64,000 nt of DNA from Tetragonia tetragonoides (taxonomy: Eukaryota; Streptophyta; Magnoliopsida; Caryophyllales; Aizoaceae). The stretch lies in the NCBI GenBank assembly GCA_038025085.1, contig CM076141.1, forward strand, positions 22,138,501-22,202,500, in the 5' to 3' direction. The notes under the pieces are model-generated. The model was not told the origin of the DNA, did no database searches, and worked only from the letters and a program-made list of their open reading frames with translations. Positions 1-9,770 of this stretch are shown here, piece after piece (within the stretch, counting starts at the first letter, position 1; every line of letters begins with the position of its first letter). The translations under genes were made by a program, and so were the position numbers.

Positions 1-7
1 TGTAATA

Positions 8-291
8 AGAATAATGATAAAAATCCTTCAACTTTTAGTCGAAGGGCGACCTTCTGTTGTAGGTCAAACAATAAACGTCCTTCGATTTTCAGTCGAAGGG
101 AAATTCTGTGCTATAGGTTACACAATAAAAATATTTCGTTAGAAATAAGAATAGTGATAAAAATCTTTCAACTTTTAGTCGAATGTTGACCCTGCGCTGT
201 AGATCAAATAATAAACGTCCTTTGATTTTCAGTCGAAGGGGAACCCTGTGCTGTGGGTTAGACAATAAAAATATTTCGCTAGAAATAAGAT
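8..291. repeat. Two tandem copies of a ~140-bp unit with internal half-repeats
   Basis: The unit begins with a run like AGAATARTGATAAAAATC and recurs about 140 bp later (near 8 and 148). Each unit contains two ~60-bp halves built round TTTTAGTCGAAGGG and TTTTCAGTCGAAGGG, each ending in CAATAAA. It lies in the internal region of element 1, upstream of the antisense PMD1 gene. No coding potential is seen in 1-480. Confidence 0.7.
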
Positions 292-504
292 GGGTAGTAA
301 ATGTTATTGTAAAGGGTATTAAAATATTGCTCAGACCTTAAGTCGGGTGCGAGCCCATGTCATTTGGCTGAGTATAAATGTATAAACCTGTGGGTTCAAA
401 GTAGTCCTGTTTTCATAAACGGACTTTGGCGCGCAAATAACTGCTATGCACCTCGCGTTGGGCCCACTGATTTTGAGCCAATGGCCCTTAAAACGTCATA
501 AGAG

Positions 505-690
505 AGAGAATGGGTGAGGCGGTCAAACCGCCACGTCAAGCGGTCGAACCGCTAGGTGGAGCGGCTTTGCCTCTTGGTGGAGCGATCGAAACGCTCACAC
601 TAATGGTCAAATCGTTGGGACTAGCGGCAAAGTCGCGTGGCTTGCCGTTCAACCGCCCGTTGGGCGGTCTGATCGTCCACGTAGGCGTTT
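505..690. repeat. GC-rich cluster of AGCGG/CCGCT inverted words upstream of PMD1
   Basis: About 185 bp is packed with GGCGGTCAAACCGCC, AGCGGTCGAACCGCT and similar short inverted repeats in otherwise AT-rich DNA. Clusters of the same style lie upstream of PMD2 (7490-7640), in element 2 (59085-59220) and in the U3 part of the LTR (16990-17190). Possible roles are promoter or CpG-rich control DNA, but this is inference. Confidence 0.55.
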
Positions 691-716
691 GATTGGCCGT
701 TAGGTTTTCAGCGTGT

Positions 717-727
717 ACGCATAAAAG
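717..727 (+). promoter_or_regulatory. Candidate TATA element for the antisense PMD1 gene
   Basis: A CATAAAAGG word lies about 250 bp before the PMD1 start codon and just after the GC-rich cluster. A pyrimidine-rich leader (TTCTCCCTTCTCTCTCC) follows, as in many plant 5' UTRs. Support is positional only. Confidence 0.3.
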
Positions 728-975
728 GGAAGGGGGGAGGCCGAAATGGCTCATCTTCCCCATTTCGAGCCTTCTCCCTTCTCTCTCCTCCATTTTTACT
801 CAAGTTTTCAACCTCCATCAAAGCCCCTAACTCCAAATCTTGAGGTTTTCTTGCTCAAATTCTTAGTAGAACTTGATTTTGTTAGTTGTTGTGTTTTTTA
901 GTGTCAAAACTCAAAATTGGGTGAATTTGTGAGTTTCACTCAAATTTTCAAAAACTCCATTTTTGATCTTCATCC

Positions 976-3900
976 ATGGCTCCTAATCATAGAGGAGCTA
1001 GAAAAAGGAAGGAGCAAGAGATTGTTGTTCATGAGGCCCCGAATATTTTCACTCGGGTTTTCGTTTTTGGTATACCCCATCATCGGGTGGGTAAGCACCG
1101 GTTAGTCCAGCATGAGTTCACTCGTAGTGATTTCCATCCTACCGATCGTTTAGAGCCCAGCGATCTTGTTTTCAAGAAGAAGAAGCATTTGGTTACCGTT
1201 GGTACGAAATGTCGGGTATGTCATTTTTTTTTTCTCTTTGCTCTTTTATACTTAGAAAATTCATGTGTAGGCAAACATAGAATTTTTAGGTTGAGAACTG
1301 TAGTGTGGCTAAATGTGGAAAAACCAATTTGCGTGAAACTGTTTTTCTTGCTAATTTGCGAATTCCCGTATGTTTTTTTGTATATATTTTGCATGTGAAG
1401 AATGAATTTGCGTGAAATTCTTCATTAATGGTGGAAAATAAACTTGTATGAAATTTATTCTCATTGCAATTATCATATATACTTTTCGTGAAAATAAACT
1501 TGAGTGAAGTTTATTTTTGTTGTGGTGGTAGATGGTTTTTGAGTATATTTGTGGAGAATAAACTTGTGTGAAATTCGTTCTCTTTAAAATTCATTCTTGC
1601 CATATAAGAGGTTTTGCTAAAATGCTAAATTTTACGAGTTGTAAAAATTTAGGACTAAACCGGAGACTAGTAGTTGTTACTAGCATCACCGAGCTAATTG
1701 TCTTGCAATTATTGTGTTGCATAAGATATCGACACTACCATGCGGGGTTATGGTAGCCTTTCGGGTATCGAGAAAGCCCGTAGGTACGTGACTCCTTCGA
1801 TCAACGCTATTGTGGAGCATTGTGGCTTTGGTCACTTTTTAGCGTCCATCGCTTCTGCGGAGAGCTCCGACCGCTTGCTTGTTAGAGGTCTTGCGGAGCG
1901 GTACTGGGAGACTACCAGTACTTTTCATTTTCCCATGGGTGAGATTATGATCACCCCTTTCGAGTTTGGTCTCATTTCTGGGCTCCCTTGCACCCGTACT
2001 CCTCTTACTTATGGAGAGGTGAGTAGGGATTCCATGGTAAAGATGTTTGGCCTTTTTGGGGCCAACTGGGATGGTATGAAGTATGGGCGGACTGACGTCA
2101 TGGTCCAGTTCTTGACCAACCTGAGGAAGTCGAAGAAGGCCACGGCGGAGCAGCACGCCCGCCTTTTCTTGGCTTATGTTCTAGCTTGTTCCCTTTTTGT
2201 GGATAAAGCTAGTAGGTATCATGTTTGTTATTTCCCATGCTTGCGGGATTTGGATAGAGTTGCAGAGTACAACCGGGGTCTTCCCGCATACTCTTCTTTT
2301 CTACGGTGTTTGAGGCAGTCTAGCCGCCTCGGTGGAAAGGTGGGCGCGTCTCATGTCTCCTTAGTCGGTTATTGGAAGGTTATGGAGGTAATTTCCTTTA
2401 ACCCTTCTTTCACTTTGTGTTTTTGGCTTTTTTACTAATAACTTGTGCCTAATCCATGTGCTTTGCATGTCTTAGATTTGATTTTATGAGCATTTCTCCG
2501 ACCTTGCCCTTCTTCTTGAGACAAGGGACTTGTCCTTTCCAGCGATGCAGACCTGGAGGGGATGGGCGTCTTGCCCATTTACTACGTTGCACACCCTTAG
2601 GGAGGCGATATATCCCTTGACTGCCCGGGATGTAAGTGATTATCTTTTGTGCTTTAATCGTCCTTTTCGTCCTTTTGTGTGCTTATTCCTTTGCTTTTGC
2701 AGGTCGACTGGTTTCCCTGGACGGATTACCTCCCGGGTCTCTCGGACAGGTTCTTGGGTGCTCGGGAGTATGACCAGAGGAGGATCCTTACTGAGGGTCC
2801 TTTCGGTTATGAGTGGTTTTTGGGAGAGAGACTGATTAGACAGACTTTCTCCGACCTTCCGGCTCCGATTATTCCTTTGGATCCTCCGGATTCTATGCTT
2901 GATATTCGTCACCTTTACTGTGGAGCAGGTGAGGATGGCCACTGTTGGGGCAAATGCCCTTGAGTATTTGCTTTCGACTGACCGTGAGGTGGATCTTATG
3001 GTGGGATATACTGATTTTGTTGAGGCTCGGTTCTGCCCCAACTTTTCTACCGACCCGGTAAGTAATGTACCTTATTTCTTAATTTCGTCTGGAAATTTAG
3101 AAATGTGTCTAATATCTTTAAGTCTTTGCAGAGTGCTGCGAGTTCCTCGTCTGTCTCTTCTCAGCGCCCGACTCCTCCTACCATGTCGGTGAAATACAGG
3201 AGCGGACAGATCTCCTTAGGTTATACTGATTCCTGAGTTTCGTGGTCCCTATAAGGAGGTTGAGGGATTGCCTCTACCAACTGGTTGTAGGGGGGTAAGT
3301 TAGAATCCATTGTAATTTGCAATGTTTCCTTTGTATTTATACTGACTCTTTTCTTTATGTGCACAGCTGGATGCTGCTGAGACGCGGAAGATCTATAGGG
3401 GGCATGCAAGCCTTTAAGAATTGGATTTCCAGTTTTGCGTCTCGGAGTGTATGCACGAGTCGTCGGTCCGACGTTCGAGAGGTATGTTCATTTCAACTAA
3501 TAGTGCTTGATTTGAATTTTTGTAATTTTCTGACCTTGAGCTTATTTCGCAACCTATTCCCATAGTGAGGCCTCCTAGGCCTCCTGTTATTCGTACTTCG
3601 GAGTTGGTGTCTACACCGCAGCATCTTCCTCCTAGGTCGGAGAGTACAGAGGTGCGTCAGGGGACGCCTCGAGCTAGAGTGGATACGGGAAACCCGCCCC
3701 AAGTGCCTTATCTTCCGCAGTGGCTTGCACCGCCTCCCTATACGGGGTATCTGGGCTATCATATGCCCATGTATCCTCCAATCCCTCTAAGGGGTTCTTG
3801 GAGTCAGGAGAGTGCGAGGTATGGCGGCTATCCCGGCATGTCGGAGCCACCGCGTCATTCACTGGATCCCGCTTACTTGACGGGTTCATTATTCACTTTT

Positions 3901-4011
3901 GACCCTAGAGCTGGGGCGACGTCTCATCTCGGTCCTTCAGGTGCTCCGTCATCGAGTGGACCCGGAGAGTCGTCTCAGGCGGGTCCAAGTACTGGCGAAG
4001 ATGGCCAGTGA
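976..4011 (+). pseudogene. PMD1: antisense, spliced plant-mobile-domain gene carried by element 1 (degenerate)
   Basis: Seven exons are inferred by comparison with element 2: 976-1215, 1725-2387, 2476-2631, 2703-3057, 3132-3294, 3367-3481 and 3553-4011, mostly bounded by GT and AG. Exon 2 carries the plant mobile domain (PF10536-like) signature with FHFPMGEIMITPFEFGLISG and then a leucine-rich HARLFLAYVLACSLFVDK stretch; exons 3-4 continue it (FYEHFSDLA, then DWFPWTDYLPGL). The last exon is proline/glycine/serine-rich and ends in GPGESSQAGPSTGEDGQ. PMD proteins are known both as retroelement-borne ORFs and as host proteins of the MAIN/MAIL1 type; the role inside Tat elements is unknown. Breaks in this copy: acceptor AG lost before exons 2 and 7 (AA at the expected sites), a Trp-to-stop TGA at 2479-2481, a +1 shift near 2915, a 2-nt loss in exon 5 near 3193, a stop at 3217-3219 shared with element 2, and a +1 shift in exon 6. 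It runs against gag-pol. Confidence 0.75.
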
Positions 4012-4013
4012 TA

Positions 4014-4494
4014 TTTGTTGTAGTGCGTTTCGAACCTTTGGGCTTGTATTAAACCTGCTATAAATATTGCATTTTATTCACGCACAAAAATCACGCAAAT
4101 GCCCATATGTGAATTTAATCATCTAATTTCCGAATGGGAAATCACAAATCACGACATTTGAAAATTTAGGATTCCCGATGACTTAGCACATTTGGGGAAC
4201 CCCTTCCCCTAAAAATAAAAATAAGTAAAGAAAAAGAAAATAGAAAAAGATAATTAAAAGAGGAAAATAAAATAAAGAAAATAAAGAATAAGAAAATAAA
4301 AGGAATAAAAGTGGAACTTGATAATAAAAATAAAAAGAAGGAAAGAAAATAAAAAGGGGATAAATAGAAATGTGGCAAGAGCCAAAATTAAGGTAAGAAA
4401 GATCTAAGGGAAGGCTTCCAAAATCTGTCCAAGTAGGGATTAGGAAGGTAGAGCTCAGTCAAGCGGTGGGGTCGGGTGGACCGAGGTCTCTCGC
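4014..4494. other. 3' flank of PMD1 with a purine-rich tract
   Basis: Non-coding. TATAAATATTGCATTTTATTC near 4060 could serve in 3'-end formation of the antisense gene. From about 4205 to 4370 the plus strand is almost all A and G (AAATAAAAATAAG, AAGAAAAAG and similar). The same tract is present in element 2 at about 58840-59010, so it belongs to the element. Confidence 0.5.
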
Positions 4495-7463
4495 GAAATT
4501 GTAACTTCCACCAAAATTACCACCATTGATTAGAGATTAAATTTGTGAGTTATCAAAAATTTAGGTTGTCTTTGTCCAAATTGATTTAAAATTTTAAACC
4601 TGTTAACCTTTGTCCCTGTTTTGACAAGAGATGTTCCTTTCTTACTTTAGAGAAAATTTGCTCGAGCCTATGTGGAGTCCTCAGAGAAACCAAAAGCAAC
4701 CTCTTTGGATCGGAAATCAAAGGAGAAAAATCTAAGCCAAGCTAATTGTTCATCGCTTGTTTCTTTGTTTGTGAATACGGAACGTCATATACTTAGAACC
4801 AAACTGACATTCAATTTTCATGTGATTATCCCATACAGTATTGGATTACGATTCTAAGAACCTATTAGAACACCAGTAGAATCTTTTAGAAAGTTAGAAC
4901 CTATTTTAAGTTGAAGCACGTACTTGGTTGTTATATCATGTTCAATTCGAGTAACGTTTCTTCGTAGTTAAGCCACTATCTCTCCGAAGAATTATTGCCA
5001 ACTGATATATCCATGTTTCCAATGTCGTAGTCAAGCCAATCCGTCCCCCAACACCAAAAGATATCACCTTAGAAGAGCCACACAAATCAAGCACAATGGA
5101 ATGGCATTAAGAGTACGAAGACGATTTGAACTTTGATACCTCCAAGTTTCCTTAATCGCTAAGTAATAGATAACCATCAATTATTTGTTCTTATCCTCAT
5201 CATTAGTGTTTGGTCTTATCCAAAAGGGATAAGAATGAAAACCATTTCCCAAGCAACCTGCTTACCCAACACAAGCCAATTATAAGCCGATGCAGTAGTT
5301 ATGCATTCGACCGCTGTTGTAGATAAGTTTCATTGATCTTATCCTTTAAGATAGAGTCCAAAACTTTTATCCAAGATACATGTAATGTGACCTTGCCTAT
5401 TTTATGAGAATAGCCCCAAGAGATGCTCCAACAGCAAAGAGAACTAGCATTACACATCACCACAAACCAACATGTTCCAGAAACAACAACTCATATACTT
5501 GTCTATGATTGGAGAGCCGTTTCCTATGCTCTATGACCCATACCTATAGCTGTATTTGATCCTTATGAGACACCCTACCTTTAGGATATCAATGTAGCTC
5601 ACCATAGGTCTTTAATATCTGCCTAATACAGCCAAGAAGGCAAGCTTATCCAACCGCCATACAGCACATTAGTGATACTTATCCACTCTTTCTGCCTGTG
5701 AAACATTTCCAGCTTTGAGCCCTATAAATTGCCCAGAAATAGAGCCATTTTTTGCTCAGTTATCGCACCTATAACTCTCTCAAAAATTCCACTTATCCTA
5801 ACTGTGCAAATCAACCCGTAAGATAGATACCTCTTTACTCTTGGGTTAGTATATCCTTGAATACTTATGATAACGAACCTCTACAACCTTTGTTGGAACC
5901 CTAAGACTTAAATATTCATCGCCCAATTGGTGGTTTTCATAAAAGTGATTATTTAGACCCTTAAACAGTCCATTAGATTTCACCTTCAGTTTCGGAGTTC
6001 ATCCAGCATTACTCCTTGAGTTACTTTGTGAGTTTCTCATGGATTCTAAGTCCAATTGAGCTCATTTTCGACTATGGTGATCTTGGTAAACTTAGTTACC
6101 TGTTGGAAGTGAAAATGAAAGATTGGTGAAGCTCAAGGTAGAAGTTCTTTCAGTATTTCCGACCTATAGTCTGAGATAGTACGAGGTAACTACCATGTCT
6201 ACCCTATTTCTAACCTCTTTTGGTTTTCAACTAATTGTGCTACTTGTTATGTACTTGATTTGATTTTGTGCAATGTGTTTTGATTTATAAAGAGTTATTA
6301 CAATGACCTTTGAAGTGTTGTTACAAAAGTACTGTTACAACTTTTGTATTTTGAGAATTGAAGAAGTCAGAATTGTTACGGAGGGGATAACAATCAGAAT
6401 AATGAGATTATTGTTGTACTGCATGCCTTTATGTGCTATGTGCTTTTGTGTAAAGACATTAATCACTTAAAGTGAAAGAATAAAGGCATGTGGGCAGAGA
6501 AGCTCATGGTAAAGTATCTCCATGAGTGACGAACATTTTGTACTCCAAAGGATTGATCTAGAAAAGGGAACCATCCAAGGATAATTCTGTATATTGTGTG
6601 TCATCCTTAAGGTCATGGTTTGATCGGCCATGAATGTCCTTAAAGTATCACCGAAGGACATACTCTACGGTAAAGTTATCTCCGAGAGTACTTAATGGGT
6701 ATGATCATACTAGACTTTTGTTATGTGTATTGTGGCCAAGTTTTGTGGGGGAAGACGTTCCTGTAAGTAGTATACACATGGTAAAGCATCTCCATGGTGG
6801 TTATACTACCATGCTCACTTTCCCAATGCCATAAATAAAGAAAAGGATTATCGAAGTATGAAGTGTGATTGAGGATTGAATTCTGAGAAGTTATCTGTTA
6901 TCTGTGAAATCTGTTGGTTGTTTTTGAAGTTATGGCTTTCTGAAAAGCTTTCGTTTTCAAGAGGTGGTTTTCTGTTTTCAAACAAAAGTGTTCGTTTTTA
7001 GAAATGTTTCTAAGAAAAGATTTTACTCTGAGGTGCAAAATGGTTCCTAAGGCAGGTGTACTTAGGAACTGGTTTTTACATAGTGGAGTGGTGTTACTCA
7101 GCGTTTGCTGATTTGACCCATGTTCTCTCCATATATGGGGAGGACAGTGTTTGTCTTCTGTTGAGTTTATTTTTACAGGTGTTGTCTTCTGGGAAACAGG
7201 GCTTAGATAAGAGAACGCCAAGTGTAGATTACAGTCATTTCTTTTTAGTTGTAGTAAGCGTGTCTGTAAAACAATTATGATTCAGTTAATAAAGATCCAC
7301 TGTTTCTTTTCAATAGCTCATTTGTACCACTGTTCCCCTAGCCTTGTATTTTCTCTAGAAGGGAATACGGCGGTAACAAGCCCAAATTATGCTTTGAGAT
7401 GCTTCCGCTAATGATAGATTCTGCCATAATTAGGCTTTTGAAAATTTGGGTTGTTACAGAAAT
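4495..7463. mobile_element. Solo LTR, 2,959 bp, with 5-bp target duplication GAAAT
   Basis: The inserted sequence starts TGTAAC at 4500 and ends GTTACA at 7458, a perfect 6-bp inverted terminus. GAAAT stands directly before it (4495-4499) and directly after it (7459-7463). No gag, pol, primer site or convincing ORF is present inside, so this is best read as a solo LTR left by LTR-LTR recombination of a Gypsy element with unusually long LTRs. It is absent from element 2. It separates the two antisense genes of element 1 and is younger than element 1. It holds the stem-loop cluster at 6503-6808. The family could not be named. Confidence 0.85.
6503..6808. repeat. Cluster of four stem-loops with a conserved loop inside the solo LTR
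   Basis: Stem-loops lie at 6503-6526 (CTCATGG/CCATGAG), 6635-6660 (TGTCCTT/AAGGACA), 6661-6690 (TACTCT-CGG/CCG-AGAGTA) and 6768-6808 (outer TAGTATA/TATACTA, inner CATGG/CCATG). All four share a loop like TAAAG(T)NATCTCC while the stem sequences differ and still pair. A fifth hairpin with another loop lies at 6613-6633 (TCATGG/CCATGA). Confidence 0.7.
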
Positions 7464-7489
7464 AGCACACCAGGGCCTATACATGGAGA

Positions 7490-7640
7490 CTGCCAGAGCT
7501 CCGAGCGGCTGTGCTAGAGCACTAGCGGTTACCGCTTGGGCAAGCGGCTTGGCCGCTTGTCCCAGCGGTTATGCTGCTAGCTGGAGTGCCTTAGCCGCTT
7601 GTCCTAACGGCTAAGCCGTCTGGACTAGCTGAGAGGCCGC
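7490..7640. repeat. GC-rich AGCGG/CCGCT cluster upstream of PMD2
   Basis: Repeated AGCGGTTACCGCTTGG, AGCGGCTTGGCCGCTTG and AACGGCTAAGCCG words are mostly short inverted repeats. The segment ends about 65 bp before the TATA box of PMD2. The matching segment in element 2 is 59085-59220. Confidence 0.6.
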
Positions 7641-7706
7641 CTGACCCCTTTTTCGTCAGTTGTTTGAATTTCCTTAATTTTTCGACGAGAATCCAACCGT
7701 GGCCTC

Positions 7707-7712
7707 TATATA
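7707..7712 (+). promoter_or_regulatory. TATA box of the antisense PMD2 gene
   Basis: CTCTATATAG lies 75 bp before the PMD2 start codon, followed by a pyrimidine-rich leader with TTCTCTTCTCTTCTTACC, which is the expected arrangement for a plant promoter. In element 2 the same place reads CTCTACATAG, so the TATA is mutated there. Transcription is inferred, not shown. Confidence 0.5.
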
Positions 7713-7786
7713 GTCGGGTTTCCTTCTCTTCTCTTCTTACCACTTACTTTGAGCCCTTAGAGAGAGAAAAATTCTTAATCTTAACA

Positions 7787-9334
7787 ATGGTAAACTTTGA
7801 TGATGCCTTTGATGCTTCGTTGGCCTCCATGACGGTAGAGGAAGGATTAGAGCTTACTCCCTTCCATCTTAATGCCTTCTTTCGCCTCAAACAAGTTAAG
7901 ATTTTATGGGACTTTCTTCATGCTTCCATTGAGTATTGGGACCCAAAGTTCCATGTTTTCCATGTTGGTGCTCATGAGATGTGCCCGTTGGTGGAGGAGT
8001 TCTCCGATATCATTGGCTTTCCAACCGAGAGCCCTCCCTCCGTTCCTTACTTGGGGAACGCTTTTGCGGGTGATTTTCAAAGATATCTCGGGTTGTCCCC
8101 TCGTCAAGCGGGTTAAGTGCTTCATGGTGAGGATGTTGATCTTGCCAAACTTGTGACTTTCTTCACCTCTAGGGCCCGGGATGCGATGGATATAAAGTAC
8201 AAGAAGCGTGCCTTTGTATTTTGCCTCCTCCATCGTTATTTCTTTGTTGGTGGCCATGGTAACGAAGATGCTCTTATTCCCTCCGAAAAGAAGATGACCA
8301 TCAATAGGGGAAAAGCTTGCCTTCTTAGGGTGTCTGAGCCAATTCAATGGGATAGCTCTTCTATGCACTTGGTCGTGGGAGAGACAATCCTTGCTTTAGA
8401 TAGGCTCAAGAGCAACCCTCAAGAGTCCTTTACCAGGAGCCCTTTACTACTTCAAGTAAGTTTTGTGATAAAGCCTTAATCTTTGTGGATTTAACTTTAT
8501 TTGGTGAAATTCTCATCTTGTGTTAACTTGAATTTTTCTTTTGTTGTTTTTGCGTAGATATGGCTTCAAGAGAGGCTCCACTTGCTTGAGGCTCCCATTG
8601 AGACTAGGAAGTTCCTCCCTAAACACTTTTCGGCGTGGCGCCGAAAGTTCTCCAAATCCTCTCTGGAGGAGTGGATAGCATATTTCTACACTGACATCCA
8701 ACCGGCTTGGTTCGTTCCATGGTGGCGTACCACAAAAATTGTAGGGTGTAGTGAGAACGTGCCCTTTACGTGGATTATTGGTTTGTATACTTTGACGTTC
8801 TTCTTACCGAACCGCATCCTCCGCCAATACGGCTTAAGGCAAAGGATTCGGAATGTAAGTTGTGAACCTCCTTGCCAAAGGCCCTTAACATCCTCCTTGG
8901 TGTCTAATTGGGAGCGGCACTGGAACCGTTGCCAAGTGTGGACTAAGACGGTATACCCGCATTCAAACGGGTTATCTAAATTTTATGAGGAATGGATTTG
9001 GAGCGGTGACCACCAAGTGAACCCAAGGCTCCTAGAAGAGGAAATGGAGTTGTTCAAAGCCCGCAAGTATGATGAGCCAAGCGGTGTAAGGATAACTCCA
9101 ATTGATAGGCCCGCTAAGCCTTCCAAGCCACAAACTAAGGGTAAGGGAAAAGGCAAGGCAAAGGCCCAATCTAAGAAGAGGAAGAATCCGGCCCACTCGG
9201 CCAAGCAAGTAGCTCCAATTAGGCCCAATGATCACGAGGCCTCTTCTAGCTATGGTAGGGAAAGATGGGCTCCAAAAGAACGAATGGAACTTGATGAGCC
9301 TAGTGAGCCCGAAGATAAAGACAAGGAGGAGTAG
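7787..9334 (+). pseudogene. PMD2: second antisense gene of element 1, PMD/DUF7745-like, two exons, one stop
   Basis: Exon 1 is 7787-8455 (223 codons) and exon 2 is 8558-9334 (258 codons plus stop). They are joined in phase 0 by a 102-bp intron with GTAAGT donor and GCGTAG acceptor. The start ATG follows AACA. Visible motifs are EYWDPKFHVFHVGAHEMCPLVEEF early, the block starting IWLQERLHLLE at the start of exon 2, FVPWWRTTKIVGCSENVPF, then FFLPNRILRQYGLRQ. The tail is basic (KGKGKGKAKAQSKKRK, a likely nuclear signal) followed by acid residues. The fold matches the aminotransferase-like plant mobile domain/DUF7745 proteins common as ORFs in plant retroelements. Only one break is seen, TAA at 8114-8116, so this copy is nearly intact. 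It is clearly different in sequence from PMD1. It converges on integrase, whose minus-strand ORF ends at 9771. Function unknown. Confidence 0.75.
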
Positions 9335-9770
9335 TCTACCTCTAGTCATCTAGCAAGTCTTGTTCTTTTTTGCTTAGTAGTATAATTCAAATAACGGATT
9401 TGCATGCCCAAGTAGATGTAGTTTAGAATTGCCCTTTTATTTATTTATTTATTATTTTTGCACTCTTTTCTTTATATTAGAGCATGTAGTGGACTTTAAC
9501 CATATTAATGAAAGACTTACTTATTTTTGCATTAATCGAATGGATTAAAACTCCCTTAGAGATTTACTTTGTTAAAATGGCCGAGCCCAAGTTATGTGGG
9601 TTACCTACATATCCATGCGGAATCAGGCCAATGTAGTTTATAAAACCAAATCTGGTTTTTATTTTCTATTTTTATTTATTTTTTTTTCGGTCGTGGGCCC
9701 CGCGCGGATGGGTTTGACCTATTTTGACTTGGACTTGGTGCCTTAGTGTGCTCTCAAAGATTTAATTTTT
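9335..9770. other. Spacer between convergent PMD2 and pol
   Basis: No ORF. It holds T-rich runs near 9440-9470 and 9650-9690, and a segment (about 9555-9632) that is also kept in element 2, where it abuts RNase H sequence because integrase is deleted. It probably contains the 3' ends of both the antisense gene and the pol reading frame. Confidence 0.5.

Noticed and set aside
536..793. 85-codon minus-strand ORF over the GC-rich cluster
   Set aside because: Composition effect of the AGCGG/CCGCT words; absent from element 2 and without domains.
4205..4370. A/G-rich tract as polypurine tract of element 1
   Set aside because: It is purine-rich on plus, but the element's sense strand is minus, and it is not next to an LTR.
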